Assembly (NCBI RefSeq): GCF_008364825.1
Contig: NZ_VTTO01000004.1
Location: 325,202-389,201 of the forward strand
Direction of reading: 5' to 3'
DNA from: Azospirillum sp. B21
Lineage (GTDB): Bacteria; Pseudomonadota; Alphaproteobacteria; Azospirillales; Azospirillaceae
Length of the DNA stretch: 64,000 bases
The notes under the pieces were generated by a model, which searched no databases, was not told the DNA's origin, and saw only the letters and a list, made by a program, of their open reading frames with translations. Position numbers and translations under genes: made by a program. Position 1 is the first letter of the stretch. The number at the start of each line of letters is the position of its first letter. Positions 7,621-15,677 of this stretch are shown here, piece by piece.

Positions 7621-8802
7621 TCAGGCGCTCCGCGGCAGGATCGTCTCGACCAGCGAGGCCCAATAGCTGGCGCCGGTGGTCAGGATCGCGTCGTTGAAAT
7701 CGTAATGCGGGTTGTGCAGGCGGCAGGACGGACCGCGGTGGCCGCCATGGCCGAGCCAGATGTAGGCACCCGGCCGCTCCTTCAGCATATAGCCGAAGTC
7801 TTCCGCCGCCATGGTCGGGGCGGGGGCCCAGACCACATTCCCATCGCCCACCACCTTGGCCGCCGCCGCAGCAGCGACGCGCGCCTCCGGCTCGCTGTTG
7901 ACGGTGGCGGGGTAGCCGGGGCGGAAGCGCAACTCGGCCTTGGCGCCCAGCCCTTCGGCGATGCTGGAGACGAGGCGGGCGAACTGCTCCTGGATGCGGC
8001 GGTGGTTTTCTTCCGTAAAGGTGCGCATGGTGCCGAGCATCCGCGCGCCATCGGGGATGACGTTGGCGGCGGTCCCTGCCTCCACCACCGTGATCGACAC
8101 CACCGCGCTGTCGGCCGGGTTGGTGCCGCGGCTGACCAGGCTCTGCGCCGCGGTGATGATGTGGGCGGACACCAGGACCGGGTCGATGCCGCGATGGGGC
8201 ATGGCGGCATGGGCGCCGTGGCCGGTCACATGGATCTCGAACTGGTTGGCCGCCGCCATCACCGGGCCGGGATGGACGGCGATCTGGCCGGCCGGCAACT
8301 CCGGCCAGTTGTGCAGGCCATAGACCTGCTCGCAGTCGAACTGACTGAACAGGCCGTCGTCGATCATCCGCTTCGCACCGCCAAGCCCTTCCTCGGCCGG
8401 CTGGAAGATGAAGTGGACGGTGCCGTCGAAGTTGCGCGTCTCCGCCAGATAGCGGGCGGCGCCCAGCAGCATGGCGGTGTGGCCGTCATGGCCGCAGGCG
8501 TGCATCTTGCCGGCATGGCGCGAGGCATGGTCGAAGTCGTTCGCCTCCGGCATCGGCAGCGCGTCCATGTCGGCGCGAAGGCCGATGGCCCGGCCGCTGC
8601 CGGTGCCCAGCCCCTTCAGCGTGCCGACCACGCCGGTTCCACCCAGGCCGCGATGCACCGTGATGCCGAATTCCGCCAGCTTCGCGGCGACGATGTCGGA
8701 GGTGCGCTCCTCCTCGAACCCAAGTTCCGGGTGGGCGTGGATGTCGCGCCGCCACGCGGTCATGTCGTCCTGGAAAGCGGCGATGCGGTTGTTGATCGGC
8801 AT
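7621..8802 (-). CDS. M20-family amidohydrolase (hippurate hydrolase / IAA-amino acid hydrolase type)
   Basis: This 393-residue cytosolic enzyme is an M20D amidohydrolase that removes acyl groups from N-acyl amino acids. Metal ligands are visible: the Cys and His of HACGHDGH at residues 101-108, the EE pair at 137-138 in QPAEEGLGGA, the His of HNWPELPAGQ, the Glu of MAAEDFGYM and the final His of LHNPHYDFND. The frame is open upstream, but MPINNRIAAF is where the family starts, so the ATG at 8802 is chosen over 8874. The substrate could be hippurate, an auxin conjugate or another N-acyl amino acid. The lipoprotein gene follows 7 bases later. Confidence 0.85.
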   Translation of the reverse strand: MPINNRIAAFQDDMTAWRRDIHAHPELGFEEERTSDIVAAKLAEFGITVHRGLGGTGVVGTLKGLGTGSGRAIGLRADMDALPMPEANDFDHASRHAGKMHACGHDGHTAMLLGAARYLAETRNFDGTVHFIFQPAEEGLGGAKRMIDDGLFSQFDCEQVYGLHNWPELPAGQIAVHPGPVMAAANQFEIHVTGHGAHAAMPHRGIDPVLVSAHIITAAQSLVSRGTNPADSAVVSITVVEAGTAANVIPDGARMLGTMRTFTEENHRRIQEQFARLVSSIAEGLGAKAELRFRPGYPATVNSEPEARVAAAAAAKVVGDGNVVWAPAPTMAAEDFGYMLKERPGAYIWLGHGGHRGPSCRLHNPHYDFNDAILTTGASYWASLVETILPRSA

Positions 8803-8877
8803 GTCTCTAACACTGGTTGGAACGGCCGGATGCCGTTCGGGGAAGCTGGTGGAAGGATCGTGACGGGAACGCAACGA

Positions 8878-9513
8878 CTAGCCGGGAACGGCCATCTCGG
8901 GAACCGCCATGCCGCGCCGCACCGCCGGCCGGCCGGCCATGGCGTCGTGCCAGCGCTTCAGGTGGGGGAAGCGGTCGAGCAGCCCGCCGCCGGCCACCGC
9001 CGCGGCGGCGATGAAGGGGAAGCAGGCGATGTCGGCGATGGAGTAGGTGGTGCCGCCCAGATGCTCCGCGACGCCCAGCCGGTCCTCCAGCGCCGAATAG
9101 CAGCGCATCAACTCGCCCTTGTACAGGTCGATGGCGTGGGGGATGCGGTCGGGGGCGCGGGCGGCGAAGCGCTGCATGTCGATGGCGGTCGGGCCAAGGT
9201 CGCTGACGCCCAGCATGAACCAGCTCATCGCCTCCGCCCGCTCGTCCTCGTCCTCGGGCAGCAGGCGGCCGGTGCGCTCGGCGAAATGCAGCAGGATGGC
9301 GCCGGAGCCGAACAGGCGCCGCACCCGGCCGCCCGGCAACTCCTCCACCAGGGCGGGGATCTTGGTGATCGGGCTGATCGCCAGGAAATCCGGCCGCTTG
9401 TTCTCGCCGGCGGCCAGATCGACGCGATGGACGGCGTAGGTCAGCCCCAACTCCTCCAGCAGGATGGAGGCCTTGCGACCGTTGGGCGTGGGAAAGCTGT
9501 AGAGCGTAAGCAT
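8878..9513 (-). CDS. Glutathione S-transferase family protein
   Basis: This 211-residue protein has the two-domain GST layout. The N-terminal thioredoxin-like half starts MLTLYSFPTPNGRKASILLE and includes the glutathione-contact segment SPITKIPALVE near residues 49-59; the all-helical C-terminal half holds YSIADIACFPF, the usual N-capping/hydrophobic-staple region. The Ser or Asn near residue 10 would be the catalytic position, as in bacterial YfcG/YghU-like enzymes. It may conjugate glutathione or act as a disulfide reductase. It is on the same strand as the amidohydrolase, 75 bases upstream of it. Confidence 0.85.
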   Translation of the reverse strand: MLTLYSFPTPNGRKASILLEELGLTYAVHRVDLAAGENKRPDFLAISPITKIPALVEELPGGRVRRLFGSGAILLHFAERTGRLLPEDEDERAEAMSWFMLGVSDLGPTAIDMQRFAARAPDRIPHAIDLYKGELMRCYSALEDRLGVAEHLGGTTYSIADIACFPFIAAAAVAGGGLLDRFPHLKRWHDAMAGRPAVRRGMAVPEMAVPG

Positions 9514-9620
9514 GCGGTGACGGTCCCTGCGCTCTGCACGGGGCGGTTCCCCGCGAGCGATGGCACAGTCTGGCCGATTTGCGCGGCGAACGCCAGCGAC
9601 AGCGCGGGCAATTCGGGAAC

Positions 9621-9869
9621 TCAGAACAGAGGCGCGCAGCCGTCCGGCTTCACGATGCGGGTGGCCGAGGGCGGGTTGGCCGCCAGCTTCGACGCCGGAC
9701 GGATCGGCCGCCGTACCAACTCGCCCCCGCAGTTCGGGCAGCGCTGCCCCGGCAGCCGGGCACGGCAATCCGCGCAGAAGGTGCATTCGAAGGAGCAGAT
9801 ATAGGCGTTCTCCGCCGCGGGTGGCAGGTCGCGGTCGCAGCATTCGCAGTTGGGGCGCAGGTCCAGCAT
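9621..9869 (-). CDS. DUF1272 zinc-ribbon protein
   Basis: This 82-residue protein fits DUF1272: it opens MLDLRPNCECCDRDLPP, continues AYICSFECTFCADC and then CPNCGGELVRRP, giving four Cys pairs likely to bind two zinc ions. The function of the family is unknown. The frame stays open upstream but the family begins at MLDLRPNCE. It lies 108 bases upstream of the GST gene on the same strand. Confidence 0.85.
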   Translation of the reverse strand: MLDLRPNCECCDRDLPPAAENAYICSFECTFCADCRARLPGQRCPNCGGELVRRPIRPASKLAANPPSATRIVKPDGCAPLF

Positions 9870-9991
9870 GGCGCGGTCTCCGGTGTGGGATGCGCCACGA
9901 GGATAGCCGCGGACACGGCGGATGGAGAGTGGCGCGGCTGCCGACGGACGTGAAGATCCTGCCAAAAGCGATGCGCCCTCCCCCGGAGGAA

Positions 9992-11701
9992 TCACATCGC
10001 CTCCGCCCGGCGGCCGAAGAGGGCGCGCAGCTTGCGGCCGATGATGCCGCCCAGCATGCCGTGGCCGCCGCCGGCCTTGGGGAACCAGCCGGGATCGTCG
10101 GTCTGGAAGCGGCGGATGACATGGACGAAGGCATCGACCACGTCGGGATCGAAGTCGCGCCCGGCCCGTTCGACGATCCAGGAGATCGCGTCCTCCACCG
10201 CCCAGGCGCTGCGGTACTGGCGGCTGGTGATCAGCGCGTCGAATACGTCCGCCACCGCCATGATGCGGGCGCCGATGGGAATGGCGTTGCCCTTCAGCCC
10301 CTCCAGATAGCCAGACCCGTCATAGCGTTCATGGTGGTAGCGCGCGATTTCCGCCGCGATCGACAGCAGCGACCGCCCGCGCAGGGGCACCGCCGCCTCG
10401 GCCAGGATGCGGTGGCCGATCTCGGTGTGGCGCTGGATCATCTGCATGTCGATGCCGGTCAGTTCGCCCGGCATGCCCAGCGTCTCGTCGGACACGCTCA
10501 GCATGCCGACATCGTGCAGCAAGGCGGCGAGCCCGACCTTCTCGACGAAATCGGCGTCCAGCTCGTCACCGAACTTGCCGCGCTGGTGCAATTCGCGGGC
10601 GATGGACCCCACCAGCCTCTCGATGCGCTGCAAATGGCCGCTGGCGGCGTTGTCCTTGTATTCGGCGAGCGCCCCCATCGCCAGGACGGTGGCCTTCTGC
10701 GAGGTGTTCAGCTCCTCGATCAGCAGGGCGTTCTCGAAGGCGATGGAGCATTTGTTGCGGAACAGCTCCAGCAACTGCCATTCGCGGGCGGTGCCGTCGT
10801 TGCGGCCCTCGACATAGATCATGCCGGTGATGCCGCCGTTGGCGCGCAGGCGCAGAGCGCAGAAATCCGGCTCGATGATGGTTTCGCTGCTGGGCGACAG
10901 CCGTTCCAGCGCCGCCTCCACCCGCGGCTCGCCGAGCGCCGACACCTCCACGTCCTTCCATTTGGCGAAACGGCCGGTGGAGGCGCGCACGCGGATCTTG
11001 CGGTCGCGGGGCAGCGTGTCGCCCTGGATGCACAAAAGCGCATGGTGGCCGATGCCGAGAAGCCCGACCACGCGCGGCAGGATGTTGGGGAACAGCACGT
11101 CGGGCGTGCGCATCTCCAGGAGGCCGGTGGTGGCGACCAACATGCGGGCCAGCCCCTTGCGCCCGGCGGCCAGTGCCTGGAGGCTGGCGAAGGTGCGCAG
11201 CTGTCCGGCCACGGCGGCACGGAGCGCTCGCGGCGTCAGTTCCGCCTTCACGCGCCAGTCGCCGACGTCGTTGGCGGCGATCGCCTCGTCCTCCGCCGTC
11301 ATCCCGGGATTGCCGGCACAGACAAGGATGCGGGTGCGCTGGTTGCCGAGATCGCGGCGCAGATGGGTCACCAGATCCAGCCCGGCCCGTTCGCTTTCCA
11401 GCGCGATCTCCAGCAGGATCAGGGCGGTGTCGGGATACTGCTGCAGCGCGTTGCGCGCCTCGGCGGCGGAGGCGGCGCCCAGCAGCGCGATGCCGGCGCC
11501 TTCGATGGACAGCCCGTCCAGCGCCGACCGGGATGTCGCCAGCAGCGACGGGTCGGGATCGACGACCAGGACCTTGAAGGGCGGCTTGGCGACCGGACCG
11601 GCCATCTCCGGCCGTGCATCGTCGTGGAGCATGGCATTCTCAGCGGTTGCGCGTGCGTGCTGCGCGTTCGCCAAAGTAATCCCATACGACCATTCATTCA
11701 A
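9992..11701 (-). CDS. Pseudo-receiver / DUF3369 / HD-GYP protein
   Basis: This 569-residue protein has a receiver-like domain (about 42-160), a DUF3369 GAF-like domain (about 180-335) and an HD-GYP domain (about 340-520). The phosphorylation Asp is replaced by Glu98 (LILLEIALESE), so it is probably not phosphorylated there. HD-GYP residues are mostly kept: HD at 396-397, HTEIGH at 425-430, HHE at 456-458 and DGSGYL at 461-466, where Leu replaces the Pro of GYP. HD-GYP domains hydrolyse c-di-GMP. Starts at 11701 or Met24 (11632) are possible. A lone receiver gene lies 128 bases upstream on the same strand and may be co-transcribed. Confidence 0.85.
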   Translation of the reverse strand: MNEWSYGITLANAQHARATAENAMLHDDARPEMAGPVAKPPFKVLVVDPDPSLLATSRSALDGLSIEGAGIALLGAASAAEARNALQQYPDTALILLEIALESERAGLDLVTHLRRDLGNQRTRILVCAGNPGMTAEDEAIAANDVGDWRVKAELTPRALRAAVAGQLRTFASLQALAAGRKGLARMLVATTGLLEMRTPDVLFPNILPRVVGLLGIGHHALLCIQGDTLPRDRKIRVRASTGRFAKWKDVEVSALGEPRVEAALERLSPSSETIIEPDFCALRLRANGGITGMIYVEGRNDGTAREWQLLELFRNKCSIAFENALLIEELNTSQKATVLAMGALAEYKDNAASGHLQRIERLVGSIARELHQRGKFGDELDADFVEKVGLAALLHDVGMLSVSDETLGMPGELTGIDMQMIQRHTEIGHRILAEAAVPLRGRSLLSIAAEIARYHHERYDGSGYLEGLKGNAIPIGARIMAVADVFDALITSRQYRSAWAVEDAISWIVERAGRDFDPDVVDAFVHVIRRFQTDDPGWFPKAGGGHGMLGGIIGRKLRALFGRRAEAM

Positions 11702-11829
11702 CCGATGACGAAAGGTCGGCCGGCGATATCCATGCCTGCGACGATGTAGCCACGCCCGCGGCGCCGTGCCGTACCGCCCGACCGGAAATGTCAGCCGGAG
11801 ACGTCAACCGGAGACGTCGGCCCGCGCCC

Positions 11830-12204
11830 TCACCCCGCGACGATGGCGGCCACCACCTCCGATGCGAGAAGGGTCGGGTTGACGGGCTTGGAGATGACGC
11901 GCGTCACGCCCAGCCTGGCGAAGGCGGCGGCGGCCAACTCGGACGGAACCTTGTCCTCGATGGCCGACAGGATGACGACCGGCATCTCCGGACGCAGGGT
12001 GCGCGCGGCCTGAATGACCTCGAACCCGTCATGATCCGGCATGATGATGTCGGTCAGGACGAGGTCGAACTTTTCCACATAGAGGATGCCGATGGCTTCC
12101 GGGGCGCTGGCACACAGGGTCAGTTCATGACCATCGCGGGTCAGGATCGCGCGGATCAGGTTGCGCGTGACCGGGTCGTCGTCCACCACCAGTAGCTTGG
12201 CCAT
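11830..12204 (-). CDS. Single-domain response regulator (CheY-like receiver)
   Basis: This 124-residue protein is only a receiver domain. It has the acidic pocket VVDDDP near residues 6-11, the phosphorylation Asp in LVLTDIIMPDHDGFEV near residue 51, a Ser/Thr in VILSA and the conserved Lys in ISKPVNP. With no output domain it must act through a protein partner, either in a phosphorelay or on a motor or enzyme. The start at MAKLLVVDDD has GGGGAC in front of it; an upstream ATG at 12225 is also open. It is upstream of the HD-GYP protein whose own receiver lacks the Asp, so the two may work together. Confidence 0.85.
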   Translation of the reverse strand: MAKLLVVDDDPVTRNLIRAILTRDGHELTLCASAPEAIGILYVEKFDLVLTDIIMPDHDGFEVIQAARTLRPEMPVVILSAIEDKVPSELAAAAFARLGVTRVISKPVNPTLLASEVVAAIVAG

Positions 12205-12436
12205 GCCAGTCCCCGTCGCGTTCATGCCGGACGCAGGTATAGCGTGAACCTCAGGTTACGCCAGCGGCAAGTTTGTGACCCCTCATTGTCCTCAAGCGTG
12301 TCGAAGTGTCACGAGGCGTGCGCTGCCGGCTGTGAGAAACGGGCCTGTTCGGGCCTGCCGGTCTTGGAATGGTCTGTCCGTTTGGGGTAGTGTCCGCCCG
12401 CACCCCACGGACCAACAACGAGCAGACGCAAGACCG

Positions 12437-12988
12437 ATGTTGCTTCCCAACGCCGTCCGCCGATTTGCCGGGGCCGCCTTTGCCGGTTCTGTCCTCTCCG
12501 CGCTTCTTGCCGCCGGCCTGACGGCCGCGCCGGCCGCCGCCGCCGACCCGCGCCATCTCGGCACCTTCAAGGATTGGAACGCCTTCGCGTTCGAGGAGAA
12601 GGGGCAGAAGGTCTGCTACATCTCCAGCCAGCCCAAGAAGACGGAGCCGAAGGCCAAGCGCGGCGACATCTACGCGCTGGTGACTCACCGCCCGTCGGAA
12701 AAGACCCTGGACGTCGTCAGCATCATTGTCGGCTATCCGTTCAAGAAGGGCAGCGAAGCCGAGGTCTCGGTCGACGGCAAGGAGTTCAAGCTGTTCACCG
12801 ACGGCGAGACCGCCTGGGCCCGCGATGCCGAGAGCGACCGCGCGGTGACGGCGGCGCTTCGCGACGGCAGGCAGATGGTGGTGAAGGGCGTGTCCGGCCG
12901 CGGCACCAGGACCACCGACACCTACAGCCTTGCCGGCGTCGGACAGGCCTATGATGCGATCAACGAGGCCTGCGGCGTGAAGCGCTGA
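12437..12988 (+). CDS. Invasion-associated locus B (IalB) family periplasmic protein
   Basis: This 183-residue protein has a cleavable signal peptide (hydrophobic 13-32, likely cut after AAPAAAA). The mature part follows the IalB pattern: FKDWNAFAFEEKGQKVCYISSQPKK, then YALVTHRPSEKTLDVVSIIVGYPF, GKEFKLFTDGETAWARD and a final Cys in NEACGVKR that can pair with the Cys near residue 60. The family is named for Bartonella ialB but is widespread in free-living alphaproteobacteria, where its role is unknown. The ATG at 12437 follows CAAGACCG; the frame is open further upstream without a better ribosome site. Confidence 0.8.
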   Translation: MLLPNAVRRFAGAAFAGSVLSALLAAGLTAAPAAAADPRHLGTFKDWNAFAFEEKGQKVCYISSQPKKTEPKAKRGDIYALVTHRPSEKTLDVVSIIVGYPFKKGSEAEVSVDGKEFKLFTDGETAWARDAESDRAVTAALRDGRQMVVKGVSGRGTRTTDTYSLAGVGQAYDAINEACGVKR

Positions 12989-13039
12989 TCGCCGCAGCGG
13001 TTTACTCGGGTTTTTTCCCTCGAGTCTTTTGACTCCGAA

Positions 13040-13072
13040 CGCTCATGGCCCTATGTAATGGGGCCATGAGCG
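13040..13072 (+). promoter_or_regulatory. Hairpin covering the rlmN start codon
   Basis: A perfect 12-bp stem (13040-13051 with 13061-13072; arms CGCTCATGGCCC and GGGCCATGAGCG) has a nine-base loop. It places the rlmN ATG at 13066 inside the stem, and an in-frame ATG at 13045 in the other arm. In RNA this would hide the start codon. No Shine-Dalgarno is visible in the loop. Its regulatory role is inferred. Confidence 0.5.
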
Positions 13073-14235
13073 CCTCCAATCATGCCTCCGCCTTCGTTCT
13101 GCCGGCGACCGATGCCGACGGACGCAAGAACCTTGTCGGCCTGTCCCGCGAAGAGCTGGAAGCCGAGATGCTGGCCGTTGGCCTGGAAAAGTTCCGGGCA
13201 CGCCAGCTCTGGCACTGGATCTATCACCGCGGCTCCACCGATTTCACCGAAATGACCACGCTGGCCAAGCCGGTGCGGGAAAAGCTGGCCGACGCCTACA
13301 TCGTGGCGCGGCCGACGGTGGTGAAGGACCTGAAATCGGCGGACGGCACCCGCAAGTGGCTGCTGCGCATGCCCGACGGGCAGGAGGTGGAGAGCGTCCA
13401 CATTCCCGAGGAGGATCGCGGCACGCTCTGCGTCTCCTCGCAGGTCGGCTGCACGCTGACCTGCCGCTTCTGCCATACGGGCACGCAGCGTCTGGTTCGC
13501 AACCTGGATTCGGCGGAGATCGTGGCGCAGGTGATGCTGGCCCGCGACATGTTGAACGAATGGCCGGCGCCGCCCGACGGGCGCATGCTGTCCAACATCG
13601 TCATGATGGGCATGGGCGAACCGCTGTTCAATTACGACAACGTCGCCAAGGCGCTGAAGATCGTGATGGACGGCGACGGCATTTCGATCTCCAAGCGGCG
13701 CATCACGCTGTCGACCTCCGGCGTCGTGCCGATGATGGAGCGCTGCGGCGAGGAGCTGAACGTCAACCTCGCGGTCAGCCTGCACGCGGTGACCGACGAA
13801 CTGCGCAACCTCATCATGCCCATCAACCGCAAATACCCGCTGCGGGACCTGATGGAGGCCTGCCGCAACTATCCCGGCCTGTCCAACGCCCGGCGCATCA
13901 CCTTCGAATATGTGATGCTGAAGGGCGTGAACGACACGCCGGCCGATGCGCGGGCGCTGGTGAAGCTGCTGGAAGGCATTCCGGCCAAGATCAACCTGAT
14001 CCCCTTCAACGAATGGCCGGGCGCTCCCTACGAGCGGTCGACCGCGCGCGCGATCCAGGTCTTCGGCGACATCGTCAACAATGCCGGCTATGCCAGCCCC
14101 GTGCGCACCCCGCGCGGCGAGGACATCATGGCCGCCTGCGGCCAGCTGAAGAGCGCCAGCCTGCGCATGACCGCCGCCGAACGCGCCGCCATCGCCGCCG
14201 TCATCGCGGAGAAGGACGCGGCGCTGGCGTCGTGA
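13066..14235 (+). CDS. rlmN: Dual-specificity 23S rRNA/tRNA adenine-C2 methyltransferase RlmN
   Basis: This 389-residue radical-SAM enzyme methylates C2 of A2503 in 23S rRNA and of A37 in some tRNAs. The 4Fe-4S cluster motif is GCTLTCRFC (Cys129, 133, 136), followed by [17 protein letters not shown] and [10 protein letters not shown] are the SAM-binding segments. The catalytic C-terminal Cys lies in DIMAACGQL and the second in the SSQVGC region. Length is usual. Start at MSASNH (13066) is preferred; the upstream in-frame ATG at 13045 would add seven residues. Both lie in a strong hairpin. It is the first gene after the IalB-like gene, 77 bases away, on the same strand. Confidence 0.93.
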   Translation: MSASNHASAFVLPATDADGRKNLVGLSREELEAEMLAVGLEKFRARQLWHWIYHRGSTDFTEMTTLAKPVREKLADAYIVARPTVVKDLKSADGTRKWLLRMPDGQEVESVHIPEEDRGTLCVSSQVGCTLTCRFCHTGTQRLVRNLDSAEIVAQVMLARDMLNEWPAPPDGRMLSNIVMMGMGEPLFNYDNVAKALKIVMDGDGISISKRRITLSTSGVVPMMERCGEELNVNLAVSLHAVTDELRNLIMPINRKYPLRDLMEACRNYPGLSNARRITFEYVMLKGVNDTPADARALVKLLEGIPAKINLIPFNEWPGAPYERSTARAIQVFGDIVNNAGYASPVRTPRGEDIMAACGQLKSASLRMTAAERAAIAAVIAEKDAALAS

Positions 14236-14336
14236 CGTTGGGTTTGCCGGGGGACGGTCCCCCGGGAATTGCGGACGGCGTCGTGCTGTGACAGGGTGTC
14301 GGCACTTCCGCCAACAGCCCCGGCCCCAGCATCGGC

Positions 14337-14600
14337 ATGCCCGCCCCCATCGAGGACATCATCGCCAAGGCGATCAAGGACGCCGACAAGTCCTTCTTCA
14401 ACGAGGATTATGCCAAGCAGGCCCACGCGGTGATCACGGCGTTGAAAAAGGCGGGGTACGAGGTGGCGCCGGTGAAGCCGCCGCCGGGGCTGGTCGAATG
14501 GGCCAAGGACAACATTCCGTTCGGCCGTCTTCGTCCGGCGGAACTGATTACGCAGATGTACTCGATGATGGTCGAGAACGTGCGCCGCTTCGACAAGTAG
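14337..14600 (+). CDS. Conserved small hypothetical protein (87 aa)
   Basis: This 87-residue acidic/basic mixed protein begins MPAPIEDIIAKAIKDADKSFF and ends MYSMMVENVRRFDK. It looks all-helical and cytosolic, with no signal peptide or metal motif. I recall similar short proteins in Rhodospirillales but know no function. The codon pattern fits the surrounding genes and the frame has a clear stop. It lies between rlmN (101 bases upstream) and the sdh operon (275 bases downstream), on the same strand as both. No strong Shine-Dalgarno is visible, which lowers certainty on the start. Confidence 0.65.
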   Translation: MPAPIEDIIAKAIKDADKSFFNEDYAKQAHAVITALKKAGYEVAPVKPPPGLVEWAKDNIPFGRLRPAELITQMYSMMVENVRRFDK

Positions 14601-14875
14601 CGGCGGCTCAAGCTGGACAGCCTCCGACTGACCTCATTCGCTGGTATTACCACAGGACCCGAAGGCCGTTTCTTTTCAGCCACTTCCCGCGCTGCGCCAA
14701 AATCGTCACACCAGCACTTTCGGCCACCCCCCGCCGTTGACTCGGCTGCTGCGGGAGCGTAATTCATTGCGCCAACCAATAGGACGGACAGCCGTCCCAA
14801 AAGGGCACGCACCACCCAGCCGCCGCGGCAATCGTCATGTTGCGCCGCGCCCGGCCGCGAACAGAGGACGACGCA

Positions 14876-15265
14876 ATGGCAAACGGCAGCGGTCGGCCGC
14901 TCTCCCCGCACCTTCAAGTCTACAAACTCCCGCTGAGCGCAGTCATGTCCATCACGCACCGCATCACGGGCGTCGGGCTGGCTGTGGGCACGCTTCTGCT
15001 GGTCTGGTGGCTGGTCGCCGCCGCCGCCGGTCCGGAGGCGTTTGCGCGCGCGCAGGGCTTCATCGGCTCCTTCTTCGGCCTGCTCCTGATGTTCGGCTGG
15101 TCGGCGGCGCTGTACTACCACCTGTGCAACGGCATCCGCCATCTGGTCTGGGACGCCGGCAAGTCGTTCGAGCTGACCGATGCCGACCGGAACAACAAGA
15201 TCATCCTCGGCGCGACGGCGGTGCTGACCGTGCTGACCTGGATCGTCGGCCTGGCCGTGTGGTGA
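14876..15265 (+). CDS. sdhC: Succinate dehydrogenase cytochrome b556 subunit SdhC
   Basis: This 129-residue protein is the larger membrane anchor of complex II. It begins RPLSPHLQVYKLPLSAVMSITHRITGVGL, the SdhC signature with the His and Arg near the quinone and haem b, and has three hydrophobic segments; YYHLCNGIRHLVWD holds the haem-ligand His region. It binds haem b and ubiquinone in the inner membrane. The frame is open upstream, but MANGSG at 14876 follows GAGGACGACGCA, a good ribosome site. First gene of sdhCDAB; sdhD starts 11 bases after its stop. Confidence 0.93.
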   Translation: MANGSGRPLSPHLQVYKLPLSAVMSITHRITGVGLAVGTLLLVWWLVAAAAGPEAFARAQGFIGSFFGLLLMFGWSAALYYHLCNGIRHLVWDAGKSFELTDADRNNKIILGATAVLTVLTWIVGLAVW

Positions 15266-15276
15266 GGAGATAAGAC

Positions 15277-15672
15277 ATGGCGTCCAATAGCAAGACCCTC
15301 CGTTCGCCGCTGCAGGTCGCGCGCGGTCTGGGTTCCGCCAAGCATGGTACCGAACATTGGTGGTCGCAGCGTCTGACCGCGATCGCCCTGGTCCCGCTGA
15401 CCGTCTGGTTCGTCTTCGGGGTCATCGGTCATCTGGGTGCCGATCACGCCGCCTTCGTCGCCTGGATGAAGTCGCCCTTCTCGGCGGTCATGATGGTCCT
15501 CACCGCCGTGGTCACCTTCCACCATGCGCAGTCCGGGCTGCAGGTGGTCATCGAAGACTATGTGCATGTCGAATGGCAGAAGATGGCGCTGATCATCGGC
15601 GTCAAGTTCCTGTCCTTCGCCCTGGCGGCCGCCTGCGTGCTGGCCGTCGTGAAGATCTTCATCGGAGCCTGA
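15277..15672 (+). CDS. sdhD: Succinate dehydrogenase membrane anchor subunit SdhD
   Basis: This 131-residue protein is the second membrane anchor of complex II. It has three hydrophobic segments and the family motifs [20 protein letters not shown] near the N-terminus and [17 protein letters not shown], where the His ligates haem b and the following Tyr contacts quinone. It is the second gene of the sdh operon, 11 bases after sdhC and 5 bases before sdhA, with a GAGGAG-type ribosome site. Confidence 0.93.
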   Translation: MASNSKTLRSPLQVARGLGSAKHGTEHWWSQRLTAIALVPLTVWFVFGVIGHLGADHAAFVAWMKSPFSAVMMVLTAVVTFHHAQSGLQVVIEDYVHVEWQKMALIIGVKFLSFALAAACVLAVVKIFIGA

Positions 15673-15677
15673 CGACC

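Noticed and set aside
13005..13036. Terminator after the IalB-like gene
   Set aside because: ACTCGGG...CCCTCGAGT around a T-run pairs only with a bulge and has the T-run in the loop, so it is not convincing.
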